DNA from: Dipteris shenzhenensis
Taxonomy: Eukaryota; Polypodiophyta; Polypodiopsida; Gleicheniales
Length of the DNA: 64,000 nt
Reading direction: 5' to 3' (one strand)
Assembly (NCBI GenBank): GCA_047967505.1
Contig: CM106541.1
The position numbers and the translations under genes were made by a program. Shown here piece after piece: positions 22,077-34,125 of the stretch (the first letter of the stretch is position 1; each line of letters begins with the position of its first letter). The notes under the pieces are model-generated. The model had not been told where the DNA came from and searched no databases. It saw only the letters and a program-made list of their open reading frames with translations.

Positions 22077-22940
22077 GCCACGGTCCTGGGCCTGATCATT
22101 GGATGCTTTGAGCTTTTCCTCTATATCCGAACCTGGATTGTACCAGCCGTCTATCCATAGTGACTTCTTCCTAATATTATGCTTGAAGTTTGGAGATGTT
22201 GGGTTTTTCTGTTGTTAAGATTCACACGAGACTCGTTAGACAAGCCAATCTACAGATTTACCTGTGCAAATTATTCAGGCTCAGACTCGTGGCAGACCTA
22301 CTTTGCTCTCTAGGTTGTCCCGACACTCGGAGGTATCCGTGAAGTATTCCTTCCATAAGCGCTCGGCCCTTGACCGACCTGCGAAGTATGGCCACATAGA
22401 ATTCAATTGCTTTATGTCGTTAGCAAAAACTTTTTTTTCCGCAATCGGTAAAAGTAGTTTTACAACTAAAAATTACCCATGTGAAGGAAAAATTAAAAAC
22501 CTGACAAACAGTAGTACCTGAACGGAAACATGCCTCCACCGGTGAGACGAAAGGGCTGCGAGGTTTCGTTGTGGCTGCATCAAACGTATGACAAGGATCT
22601 CTGCGTCCTCCTGTATATATGTTCATCATGATCGCAAGAAGAAAACGAGGCACAAAAGAAGCACTCGGGTTGTAAACTTTTGTGCACTTGGGTTGTAAAT
22701 GACCTTTTCAAGGTCTACTCCGCCGGCATCATTTTGCGTTATCCGAGAGTGTGCATTGCATTTTTCTTGTGGCATGGGGAATCTATTGCCTCTGATTGGT
22801 CAACCATCCATTGATCCAAAGATCTTACCCGTAAACCTTCCTAAGCGGCGGGCTTGGTCGCCGCAAACGTTAGACCTGGGGCACCCGGTATGGAAATTGT
22901 TGGCACTTCCAATTTCAAGCTCATAAAGCATTCAAAAGGC
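22077..22940. other. 5' flank of PPR gene 1, shared with PPR gene 2
   Basis: From about 22200 to 22650 this region matches 52950-53440 in order (for example GTTGTTAAGATTCACA, TTCCTTCCATAAGCGCTC-like and CTCCTGTAT blocks), so the duplication covers the upstream region as well as the gene. It likely contains the promoter and 5' UTR. I see no convincing TATA box. Confidence 0.5.
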
Positions 22941-22959
22941 ATCCCTCAAATGCTTAGTG

Positions 22960-23346
22960 TGGGAGAGAGAGAGAGAGACGACTTCAATGTGCATGAAGGT
23001 GAAGAGGGGGAAGGGAAATAGAAAGAGAGAGAAAGAGGGAGGAAAAGGTGGAGATAATCAATCATAAAAAACAAAAAACAAACAAGTGGACCAATCAACA
23101 ATTCACAATAAAAACTTAAAAAAATTCAGACTTTTGCCCATCTCCAAAGCTAAAGCCTTCATGCCTACCCACAACTAAGGCCTACCAATAGCAGGGCAGG
23201 CCAAAAAGTTTAGGTGTGTGAGTGCCGGTCGTGAGTTCAAAGCTCAAGGCTCTGCCTCGGTCACCTTGTATGGGAGCACTATTGGTGCTTATCGAAAGAT
23301 GAATTTCATTCATGGAGATGGTGCACAAAAAAGGGGCAAATTGAAA

Positions 23347-23382
<36 letters not shown>

Positions 23383-23550
23383 AGAAGAAGAAGAAGGGGG
23401 GAGAGAGAGAGAGAGAGAGAGGAGGATTTCAAGGGATACAAATAGCAAATGCAACTTAGTCCAATCATAACAAGATGGTGCGCAGAAAAAGGGGGCTAAG
23501 AAAGAGAGAGAAGAAGAAGTAGAAGTAGAAGAAGAAGAAGAAGAAGAAGA

Positions 23551-23603
<53 letters not shown>

Positions 23604-23620
23604 GATTTCAAGGGACACAA
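22960..23620. repeat. GA/GAA microsatellites
   Basis: (GA)n and (GAA)n tracts occur at about 22965-22980, 23350-23420 and 23510-23600. The latter two lie in a duplicated setting: the tract is followed by GAGGATTTCAAGGGA, then ACAAATAGCAA and CAACTTAG. Open frames here are simple-sequence artefacts. Confidence 0.85.
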
Positions 23621-23649
23621 ATAGCAAGTGCAACTTAGCCCAATCATAA

Positions 23650-26620
23650 AAATCCAAATGCGAATTTAGAAAACTCAATATTTTTAGCTTCACTGATGTT
23701 TCTTGCTTATCATTGGCTTGGCTCTATGTTGCAAACTCTCGATCGTAATAACTTTTCATGGTGGTTGAATCAAATGTTGGTGATTTTGCAATAGTATCAA
23801 CACCATACCAGAAAGGTACGCATGATGATTTGATACGTGCTTCATGCTTTTGAAAGTAAGAAGTTTTTTTATACAAAAATGAAATACCCTACCAAGAAAA
23901 CCAACATGATTTTCATATTTGGAGACACTATTTGTCTGGTGATAAGTATTCAAGGTACGTTCTTAAGGGTGCTACATTTCCAAAGAATATAGAAAGTATT
24001 CAAGGTACATTCTTAAGTAGTGGGAAGGATGCTACATTCCCTACCCTTTTAAATTGTTTGGTGGTCGAAGTCCAAGGTGTTGATGTGGCAACCAAAAATA
24101 GAAGCCCAAAAAAGTGGCACTTTTTCTAGGAAACCTCATATGTTCTGTAAGCACACACTCCTTTGGGAGGTGTGCCTATGCTCACTAAATGCTGTGAAAT
24201 TGTCTAAAATTGCACACCTCCTATCATCCAAATATTAATAAGAAATGTAATTTACAATGCCTTGGAATGTTCAAGGTTCCTTCCATAGGTTAAAATACAC
24301 ACGTCTCACTATATGGCAAAGGTTGTTTCTTGAGTCAATCTCTTGTTTGCCATTTTAGTCTAATGTGTTCAATCAGGAATCAATATCCCTTCTACCATTC
24401 AATCTGATTATAGTAGCTGAATCTTTCCATGAGTAAGTACAGTGCATGCTTAATTGTGAAATTAGAGAGGAGAGAGGGTAACACCACAAAGACTATAATA
24501 TACATTTCCATTGCAAAACAAAGGGAAACGCAGCTATATATAATTAGGGATTAGGGATAAGGGTTAGGGTTGCTCCCTATCTGTCCTATTGTTCACTTTA
24601 GCCTATACCACTCTATCCTCATACATTGTTCACCATTTGTGGGTATTTATGTGCTATTGGAATTTCGCACATGACACCTTCCTTCATAATCGGCATCATG
24701 AAGTTGGTCTTCCCTCAAGATAATAGTGTCAGGGTTTGAAGAAGGACTAAGCATTACCATGTATCACTCCCTTCTTAATGAGATGGCAATGAGATTTTCC
24801 TTCTTTTGAGTCATAAGGGCTGGTTTTTATTTCTCTAAAAGCTCTTTCATAAGTGGTTTGGTAAATATGTGCAACATTACTCTTTCTACCACAATATTAC
24901 ATTGTGATGTCACCAACAAGCAACACTCAATCCTTGATAAAGCAGTCTCTTACATTAATATGCTTTGTCCTATACTAATGTACTAGATATTTGTAAGTTC
25001 TTGAGTTGACTAATTATCATAGTATGTTGTTTTAGATGCTAGGTATTTTTGCATTTACATGTGCATATGATGTTAATTGTGTTATGATTGTGGTGTTTGT
25101 TGTCATCTGTCTCAATTTTATAACTTAGATGGTCATATTATTTTAGGTGATCACTAACTTGCTCCTCTTGCACATATGTTACAAAATTTGTTGAATTGTA
25201 TCCTAAATTTTGTAGGGTATAGTGTGCTTGGAAGGTGACCGTGTACTTTGCCAACCTTGATATTCTATAAGGTAAAGAGGCAAGTGTGATTCTCTATGGA
25301 GACCTATTCCATCTTTTATCATTCCCCATCTAGAGTTAGAATAGAAGCATAGAGAGGATTATGACCATGGAAATATGGATGCTTAGGATAAGAAATATGT
25401 CACATATAGAGATGACAGTTCATTACTAGTGGAATATTAGATCTCATTGCCATTGTTGTGGTTCTTATTTGTCATTGTTAATGATGGATTATGTAAATGG
25501 GTCAATGGTGCTAGTAGATCATCCTATCTCTACTTTGGATTTTAGAATAGATGAGTTAAAGATTTAAGCATGGATGTTTGTTTCTATCCATGGGATGAAA
25601 CCCCATAGAGGATATGAAAGCCTATAACTTTTTGGTGGATACCTCAAATTAGGATGAATCAAAGGGATACCATGTCTGTATCACTTTAAAAACTATAGAG
25701 GATACGAAAGCCCATAACTTTTTGGTAGAAAAGGAAATAATTCAAAATTTCAAGCACAACTTGCATATGCAATTTTGGGAACATTCAAATGTCTATAAAT
25801 GAATTTCAAAGGTAAATAACATGCTTGGAAGAAATGATTGAAGGGTAGCATGTGCACAAGCATTTATGTATTACACTATTAAGCATAAATAAGGTTCTTC
25901 ATTGTACCTCATTCATTTGAACAAGTTATTATAAAATTTATATTCTAGATTTTCACATGCCATAGAAACCATTAATCACCTTAAGGAATATACATATGTA
26001 TTGTTTATTAGGAAAATAAAGTTACGATTAAATGTTTATTATATATTTTTACATGCTATAGAAACTATTGGTCACATAAACGAATATAGAGCAGTATTTA
26101 TGGACATTAGAATTCAATAATAGCTTTGGCACATTGATTAGCTATGTGTCTAGATATAGCACTTGAGATATCCTTCTGCTAGAATGATAACTAGCTATTA
26201 GGGAAGGTACCTTACTATAATATTTTTTCCTTCAATCTTTCCCTTGTGTTTAACATTGTGGTTGTGTTCGGGTTTTAGCCCTTGGTCTCCATGCATTTTA
26301 CCATTATTTTTTTACCTAGTTACCAAGGAGTGCAAGGTGCTTTGGACATGGTGAGGCCTTCCATAGGCATAGCGTAATTCCCTCTTTTTGCAAATCAACA
26401 AATAAGATTTATTTAGGAGTCAAGAATAAAAAGTTAACACACTATTCAAAAATATTGGACTTGTGTAAAGTCCAATTTCAGAACTAGACTTAGAAAAACT
26501 CCAAAAATATGAGTACGCTAGACTCGTAATCTTGTTTTTAAAGCTAGAATATCAATAGATGACCAGTTCTCTTAGAAAGGTGGTATACATATATGCCTTC
26601 TTAGTGTAAAAATACACCTT
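23650..26620. other. AT-rich gene-poor DNA
   Basis: No frame of convincing length or composition on either strand. A short direct repeat (CATTCTTAAG/CGTTCTTAAG with AAAGTATTCAAGGTAC) lies near 23947-24017. A weak TTAGGG-like run (GGGATTAGGGATAAGGGTTAGGG) lies near 24548-24570; it is too short and irregular to call an interstitial telomere. A second pair (GAGGATACGAAAGCC/GAGGATATGAAAGCC) lies near 25610 and 25690. Confidence 0.5.
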
Positions 26621-26629
26621 CTTAGAAAC

Positions 26630-26671
<42 letters not shown>

Positions 26672-27154
26672 CGGGGGCAATCCCCCCTCCCCCCCCAAAT
26701 CTATTGTGTGCGCAATATGTTGTTGGTGCGGGAAGGGGGGGAATCCTCGCCTCCCTCCCTCCCTCCCCACCAAACCTATTGCATATGCAATCGGTTTTGG
26801 GGGTTAATGCGTACGCAATAACCCCCAAAACCGATTGCATTAGGTGGGATGGGGGGGCAATCCCCCCCTTCCTCCCCCCTCGCTTCCCCCCTCTAAACCT
26901 ATTGCGTATGCAATAGGTTGAAAGGGGAGGAGGGCGATTCCCCCCCCCAAACTATTGCGTAAACAATAGGTTCGGGGGTGGCAATATCCCCTCATCCTGC
27001 CCTCCCCTCCCCCTCCGCCATCCCTCCTCCGCTAGCTCCCCCCCTCCCCTCCCCCTCCGCCGTCCTTCCTCCCCTGCCTTCCCCCCTCCACTGCCTCCCC
27101 CTCCACCTTCGAACCTCTAGCTCCTCACGATTGGCATCACCAAAGAGACTATAA

Positions 27155-27191
27155 ATAATATGTATATATATATATATATATATATAGACAC

Positions 27192-27250
<59 letters not shown>
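27155..27250. repeat. (TA)n and (GA)n microsatellites
   Basis: A (TA)n run of about 26 bp is followed by interrupted (GA)n to 27251, where a tandem repeat begins with GTCGACTTCATTGG. Confidence 0.9.
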
Positions 27251-27251
<1 letters not shown>

Positions 27252-27745
27252 TCGACTTCATTGGAAATAAAAACAAAAAACAAAAAACTTAATTGTTGGA
27301 TGTTGGAAAGGATGGAATAGGTTAAAGAGTAATTTGCTTGTTGCAACATTTTGAAAGCGAGAGAGAGAGAGAGTCGACTTCATTGGAAATAAAAACAAAA
27401 AACTTAATAGTTGGATGTTGGAAAGGATGGAATAGGTTAAAAAGTAATTCGCTTGTTGCAACATTTTGAAAGAAAATTCAACTTGCACAACAAGTTGAGA
27501 TGAGGAGAGAACTAAGACTATTGAAGCATGAAGGAGGGACTGAAGGTTATGCTAGTTGACTTCATTGGAAATAAAAACAAAAAACAAAAAACTTAATAGT
27601 TGGATGTTGGAAAGGATGGAATAGGTTAAAAAGTAATTCACTTGTTGCAACATTTTGGAAAAAAATTCAACTTGCGCAATAGATTGAGATGAGGAGAGAA
27701 CTAAGACTATTGAAGCATGAAGGAGGGACTGAAGGTTATGCTACT
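27251..27745. repeat. Tandem repeat with ~105-bp and ~185-bp units
   Basis: The block beginning GACTTCATTGGAAATAAAAA and ending CTTGTTGCAACATTTTG occurs three times (about 27252-27352, 27373-27470 and 27557-27657). After the second and third copies, a further block of about 85 bp (GAGATGAGGAGAGAACTAAG to GACTGAAGGTTATGCTA) also repeats. Differences are few, which suggests recent duplication. Confidence 0.85.
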
Positions 27746-27839
27746 TATACTTCTCCGAACTAAAAGGCTAATCCTAAACTGATTTTTTTCCCGCCTCCCA
27801 TAAAATTCCTGCTCCCTCCTCATTTTTAAATCTTCCCCC

Positions 27840-28380
<541 letters not shown>

Positions 28381-29664
28381 GTTCATGGTTGCGGGGAGGT
28401 AGAGGTTAGGAGGTGGAGGGTCTAAGGTGATGGAGGGGGAGATGAGGAGAAAGGGAGGAGGTAAATGTTAGGAGGTGGAGGCAGAGGCGATGGGGGGAAG
28501 AGGACTAGGGGGGAGGCAGTGGAGTGGGGGAGGGTAGAGGGGAGGACGTTAGACAATCCACGCCCCCCCCCCCAACCTATTGCATATGCAATAGGTGGGG
28601 GGGATTGTCCCCCCACCTACCCACCCTCCCAACCTATCGTGTATGCAATAGGTTGGGACAATTCACCCCCCCTCCCCACAACCTATTGCATATGCAATAG
28701 GTTCTGGGGGTCCCCCCACCTACCCACCCTCCCAACCTATTGCATACACAATAGGTTGGGAGGGTGGGTAGGTGGGGGGATAATCCCCCCTGGTACGCAA
28801 TAGGCTAGGAGGGTGGGGGGATAATCCCCCTGCCCCCTGTAAACCTATTACATATGCAATAGGTTGAGAGAGAGAGAGAGAGAGAGAGTCTCCCCTCTCT
28901 TGCGTCCCTCTTGCCCCCCTAACCTATTGCACGTGTAACAGGTGGGGAGGTGGGAGGGGGGCAACTTGTTGCATGTGCAACAGGCTAGGGGGAAGGGGGA
29001 GGAACAATTCAAAATGATGAATGGAACCCATGACCTACTGGCAAAATCCTTCTTTACCACTAGGCTATGAAACATTAATTGTAACAAAAAGGGGAAACCT
29101 TAAATTTCAAGGCAGCACAACATGGTGTGTAGGGGGGTCAACGGGGTAGAGTGTTGCCTCCTCAAGCCATGCCTGGCCCTAGTCTACTCCACTCGCCCGG
29201 GCTCTTCCACCCACCCTAGCCTCCTCTCGCGGCCTCGCTTGTGCCGATCTTTGCCCACACTGACCTCCTCCACCCGTTGTGGCTTCATCCACCCACCTTG
29301 GCCTCCTCCCACCTCCCATACTCACTTGCCTTGGTGTCTGCCTACCCCAACCTCAGTCTCTTTCATCCCGGCCTAGAAAACAAACAAATAAATAAATGTT
29401 AATTATTCAAAAAACATTAAATTTGAGGGCATCACAACATGGTGTGTAGGGGGGGGTAAGAAGCAAAGGTGTGGCGGGGGGTGGGGGTGAGGCACGCCCC
29501 CTGTGCAGACAACCTATTGCACAAAATAAGAAAACTTGATGATTTGTACATAGGTTGTGTGTACCCCCAACTTGTTGCATGTGCAACAGGTTCACTGTAC
29601 ACCCAACCTGTTGCCTATGCAAGAGGTTGGGGGTAAATATGACTTCTTACATAAATCAAGAAAA

Positions 29665-30290
29665 TTTGATGACTTTTGCAACAAGTTGTATACATCCCCT
29701 CTCTTTTCCTCTCCTTTCGCCTCTCTTTTATCCCCACTTTTCCTCTCTTTTCTACTCTCTTTCCTTCTCTCTTTTTCTCTCTTTTTCTCTTCTCAGCTCA
29801 TTAGTAATCTTCTTTTTTTCTTTTTTCTTGTTCATCATGTGGCCAGGAAGCTCTTCAAGCTCACCTGATCTTCGGGAGACCATCTTTTGAGAGTTATATA
29901 ATCTTTTGGGGCACCCTCCCAGTCCTAGGGAGTTATACGGCTACATGACGGGTACTCTAAATACCCCCTAGGAGTCAGCACTACAGACTCCAAACCACCC
30001 CAATCCCACACCAGCTGAGATTACCCCAGTGGAGTCAACATAGCCCAGCCGGCTACACGACTGAGCCCTTTTCCCCATGCCGTCCTACACCCCTTTCCCC
30101 ATGCCGTCAGGAGGCCCTTCTACCTCGTAGAGCCGTCGGCATACTCCCGTGTAGTCGAGAGTCGGTTCTCCAACTATGAGTGGTCCACATAGTCCCATGC
30201 AGTCGAGAGTCACTTCTCTAACTATGAGTGGCCAGCGTACTAGCTCGACATAACACAGTAGCAGGCGTAGTAGTAGGGAGAGCGGTGGGG
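29665..30290. other. Pyrimidine-rich stretch upstream of CACTA gene, no gene recognised
   Basis: A TTTCTCT-rich region to about 29830 is followed by less biased DNA with a direct repeat (CATGCAGTCGAGAGTC and GTGTAGTCGAGAGTCG, each before an AACTATGAGTGG block, near 30150 and 30195). It may be the promoter or 5' UTR of the gene starting at 30296. Confidence 0.3.
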
Positions 30291-30295
30291 GATGC

Positions 30296-31233
30296 ATGGC
30301 ACAGTGCTTTGGGAGGGGTGGTGGTGGGGATGACGATGATTTAGATGATTTAGACATGCCTCTGGGTGATGGTACAATCTACTATGACATCACTCAGATA
30401 GGAGGCATTTTGATGGATGCACAGGGGAAGGACATCATGGCCTTCATGCGCTCTATAATTGCTAACAATTATAGAGATTGCTTTATTCACTACAAAGACC
30501 ATCCAAAGAGGTTGGCTGATGAGACCCTCGCTGTTGTTTGCTCTAGGTATCCTAACCCCCCCAATGTTTAGTTCACAGATAAATGGGCCATGTCAAAGAT
30601 TGTTACGATACTTGGCAATAAAAGATCTTTGCTTAAGAGGCAGGCACTAGCGAAGCTTGCCAGGCTTGAGGGAGTCCAACCATCAAGGGGCCCGCCCCAC
30701 ACCGCTCACAAGCGTGAGTGGAACAAAGCAATGGAGTCAGCAAAGGAGGAACCCAGTCTGCAGCATGTGGATCTAAATGGAGCAATATGGAAGCGTGCAT
30801 TTTGGAGCAGGGGGTATTGAATGATGGGAGGCCCAATTTGTAAGTATCGATCTCAAATTATATTGTTTATGTAGTTTATTAGGAGGTTGTTTCTTTGTAC
30901 TAACCCCTCCGCAAATTGTGTCATCTTGCAGCTTGATATGGTGGGCAGGTACCCTACTCCTGTCGAGAAAGCCTACCACTACCACAATTGTAGAGGAGAT
31001 ACATGGAGGCACTTCTATAATGATGGGTTGATTACTGAGGAGCAATATATCCGGGCTATTGGAGCGCCCCCTGAGGTATTTGAAAGTAATTAAATAATGT
31101 TAATATTATAAGTAAATATTTGATTTTTCATACATTGATATATGTTGTCCCTTGTTTACAGGACCCTGCACAAGAAGATGAGGAAAAGACGAGGAAGAAG
31201 GAGGTAGAGAAGGGAGCGCAAAACGGAGTGTAG
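30296..31233 (+). pseudogene. CACTA-associated accessory gene, copy 1 (spliced)
   Basis: Likely exons are 30296-30839 (donor GTAAGT), 30932-31075 (acceptor TTGCAG) and 31162-31233 (acceptor TTTACAG, ending in a lysine-rich tail and TAG). The protein has a Gly/Asp-rich start, then FMRSIIANNYRDCFIHYKDH, KRSLLKRQALAKLA and GDTWRHFYNDGLITEEQYI. The layout resembles the second, non-transposase proteins of plant En/Spm elements, which bind subterminal repeats; that assignment rests mainly on the neighbouring tnp2 remnant. An in-frame TAG near 30569 replaces the CAG seen in copy 2, so this copy is broken. Confidence 0.55.
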
Positions 31234-31690
31234 AAGGGAGCGAGGACGTGGAGAACTTAGATTAGTCATAGAAGTAGTGCTAGCTACTCTTTTTTGTACT
31301 GAAAGCCACTAGCTTGGCTTCGTGTCTTTTGTATATACACTCCTCTTATTTTTGGTACTTGAAGCCACAGGATGTGGCTTAGCTTCATGCTATATGTACA
31401 TACAAGCACATTTTGAGCTATGAATTAATATACACTCTTTTTATTTTTTTGGCTTTCAATTTTCTTGTGCAACGTTCTATCAATTAATGCCTTGTGAACT
31501 AAAGGTTTTGGAGTTGTAATGTTTTATTTGAAATTGTAATTATCGGCTATAGATGTGCTTGTAAGAGTGCTAATTAAAATGCGGTTGGCTGTAAGAATTG
31601 AATTACACAATGTGGAAATGGGATTCCTATAACTACATAGCATACACAACATACACAGCATTCAGTTCAAGCACACAAAAGTTAAAAAAT
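31234..31690. other. 3' flank of CACTA-associated gene
   Basis: No gene. A short duplication (GAAGCCACxxGxTTGGCTTxGTG-like, near 31303 and 31360) is visible. It is otherwise AT-rich and leads into the subterminal repeats. Confidence 0.35.
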
Positions 31691-31694
31691 ATTA

Positions 31695-31970
31695 TGTAGC
31701 TCGTCTATCAGGGCATCTATAAATGCATCTATATACGCGTCTGTCTGTTCGAGGGGCATCTATTTGCATGTCTACAAATGCATCTATAAATGCGTCTCTA
31801 AATGTGTCTATAAATGCATTTAAGGATGCATCTGTATGTTTTTCAAATTTTCTAGTAGAGCGTCTATTTACGCATTTATAAGCGCATCTATCTGCTATAT
31901 AGACACGTCTTTAGATGCGGGTTTGTAGACGTGCGAATAGACATGCAAATAGATGTGTCTGTAAGTTTTT
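31695..31970. repeat. Subterminal-type short repeats of CACTA element
   Basis: Many copies of a short motif, GC[AG]TCTATAAATGC and variants (CATCTATAAATGCATCT, CGTCTATTTACGCATTT and so on), occur in both orientations over about 270 bp. CACTA elements typically carry such clustered direct and inverted 10-20 bp motifs near their ends as binding sites for the accessory protein. The cluster abuts the tnp2 remnant. Confidence 0.55.
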
Positions 31971-32640
31971 TTTTTAGTTGGGTAAATGCATCTGTGTGTG
32001 CGTCTGTAGGTGCTTTGTCTTGTTGTGTTAGAAGAAATAGCATAACATGTCCTTTCTTAATCACCATAGAGGGTGGAAGATTATAATTCACCAATATTAC
32101 TAGCCATACACTATAAGAGATGCTTTTGAGACCAATGGGTTCACATCGTCCATACCCAATCCAAATCTCAAGTTCCTAGGTTATTCCTTGAAGCTTGGCC
32201 ATGTGTCTTCACTATGTTTCCATGCAGGAGTGTCTACAGGAGTTCTCCACTTTCCATTGGTTGATCGATAGGAGGAATTCCATGACATGAGCTCTACAAT
32301 GGATTTGCACTTGAACATATATTGGATGCGAGGGATTATGGGAAAATGTCACAGAACCTTACGAGACACATCCAAAGTTTTGAGATCTACTCTATATCTT
32401 GCTCTCCACAAGTAGGACACTCTCTTGCATCCTTATGTAGTCCACGAAATAGAATGCAATCGTTGATGCATGCATGGATGCGCTTGTAATCTAATCCTCC
32501 AAGAGAGGTCACATGTTGCCTTGCCATATCGCTTGAGGTCCATAATTTATTCTCCCTTGGAAGCATTTTACATAATAACTTGCATGTGAAGACCATATAT
32601 GAGAAAAAGCATTGGAGTAATTCACCCACTAGCATAATTC
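31880..32640 (-). pseudogene. CACTA (En/Spm) tnp2-type transposase remnant
   Basis: The minus strand encodes the recognisable tnp2 order: a cysteine segment (KRIHACINDCILF, then ECPTCGEQ, 32500-32400), FPIIPRIQYMFKCKS, then DPRN-like PRNLRFGLGMDDVNPL, and YNLPPSMVIKKGHVMLFLL (about 32060). Stops and frameshifts interrupt it and the catalytic remainder is missing. It is convergent with the accessory gene on the plus strand. Confidence 0.75.
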
Positions 32641-32699
32641 ACCATGTTTGCAAAATCGACTTTAAAGCTTACTTGAGTAATGCATTCAAACTTGCATTA

Positions 32700-33290
32700 C
32701 TCGATCCATAGATTAGGTATCCCAATTCCCCGAATGTTCAGTTCACAAGTAAATGGGCAAAGCCAAAGATTGTTATGATACTTGCCAATAAAAGATCTTT
32801 GCTTAAGAGACAAGCACTAGCTGTGATTTCCAGGAGAGAGGGAGGTCAACCACCAAGGGGCCAAGCCCCACACCACTCACAAGCATGCGTGGAAGAAAGA
32901 AATGAAGGCAACGAAGGCGGATCACCTCAATCTGTAGCACATGGAGGCACAATCGAAGGATCCAAATGGAGCAATATGAAAACATGCATTTTGGAGCAGG
33001 GGGTGTTGAATCATGGGAGGCCCAATTTGTAAGTATCGATCTTAAATTATATTGTGTTTATGTGGTTTATTATAGGAGGTCGTTTCTTTGTACTAACCCC
33101 TCCGTAAATTGTGTCATCTTGCAGCTTGATATCGTGGGCAGGTGCCCTACTCCTATCGAGACAGCATACCACCGCCACCATTGCAGAGGAGATACATGGA
33201 GGCACTTCTATGATGACGGGTTGATTACTGAGGAGCAATATATCCGAGCTACTGGAGCGCCCTCCCAAGTATTTAAAAGTAATTAAATAA
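32700..33290 (+). pseudogene. CACTA-associated accessory gene, copy 2 (partial)
   Basis: Matches 30540-31100 in sequence and splice sites: KRSLLKRQALAVISRREGGQ, then an exon with TPIETAYHRHHCRGDTWRHF and LITEEQYIRATGAP. The first half of the first exon is absent. It keeps CAG where copy 1 has a stop. Together with copy 1 it brackets the tnp2 remnant. Confidence 0.6.
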
Positions 33291-33347
33291 TGTCAATATT
33301 GTAAATAAAGATTTGATTTTTCATACATTGATACATGTTGTTCCCAT

Positions 33348-34095
33348 TGACACCTGTGCAATAGGTTGATTATACCCTCTGTAAGAAAACAATACAACGT
33401 CTGTGCTCAACAGATAATAGGATCTCGTATGCAAGAGAGAAAACAGATAGTATGGAGAATCAAAAATTTGATTACTGTAGAACTGATACAATAGATGGCG
33501 CTACCTCCCAGCCGTGCGCTCCTGTGAGAGAAGCTTCGATGGTGTGCTAGAAACAATAGAGAATGGAGGCTGGAAGCTAAGGAATCAGGGTTGCTGTAGC
33601 CAGTGATGAAATGGGCTTCACGGGCTTGCTCTTATATAGCCACTAGTCATAGTCGGTTAGACCCAATTGGGTGACCAGTCCGCCCAACACGATCGACTGG
33701 GGGTCGGTCTTGAAATAGGCCACCGACCACACGATAGAACCGTGGTGCAAAATAGAGCAACTAACGTACGGTGTCTGTTTGGCCCAGAGCCATCCGGGAT
33801 CATCTGGGGCTCCAAATGGGCCTTGCAACCCGAGAATGGGCTGCCCCGATAAATGCTTCGTCTACCCTCAGTGCGGTCAGTCATGGGATGCCTTCCCGCA
33901 CTTGCATGTAGCCTAGTTGGCAGCGTGCCAACTCCGTCCAGCCATCAGGCCACACATGGCCCCCATCTGGTGTCCAAACTAGGACCTACCGGGTAACTGA
34001 GCTACTCAAATGCCTTCTCCTCATATGGGGGGCTTACAAGTAGAGTTAGCTGGTTCCCGCGTAGTTACGTGAGAGTGGAGCATTGATATCTAACA
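33348..34095 (-). repeat. 3' LTR of copia element 1
   Basis: On the plus strand it begins TGACACCTG and ends ATATCTAACA, giving TG..CA ends. The minus strand has a G-rich polypurine tract (ACATTGAGGGGGGG) immediately inside. The left end is inferred from where similarity to the CACTA copy stops. No partner LTR was found. Confidence 0.6.
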
Positions 34096-34125
34096 CCCCC
34101 CCTCAATGTCCATCCGCAAGTGAAC

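Noticed and set aside
24548-24572. Telomere-like GGGATTAGGG...GGGTTAGGG
   Set aside because: Only about three irregular units, and not the usual plant TTTAGGG spacing; too short to claim an interstitial telomere.
30085-30357. 90-codon minus-strand frame with WPLIVREVTLDCMGLCGPLIV
   Set aside because: The apparent repeat reflects a short DNA duplication upstream of the CACTA gene. No domain is seen.
33643-33884. Overlapping frames inside the copia 1 LTR
   Set aside because: They lie within an LTR and have no domain. LTRs of this type are non-coding.
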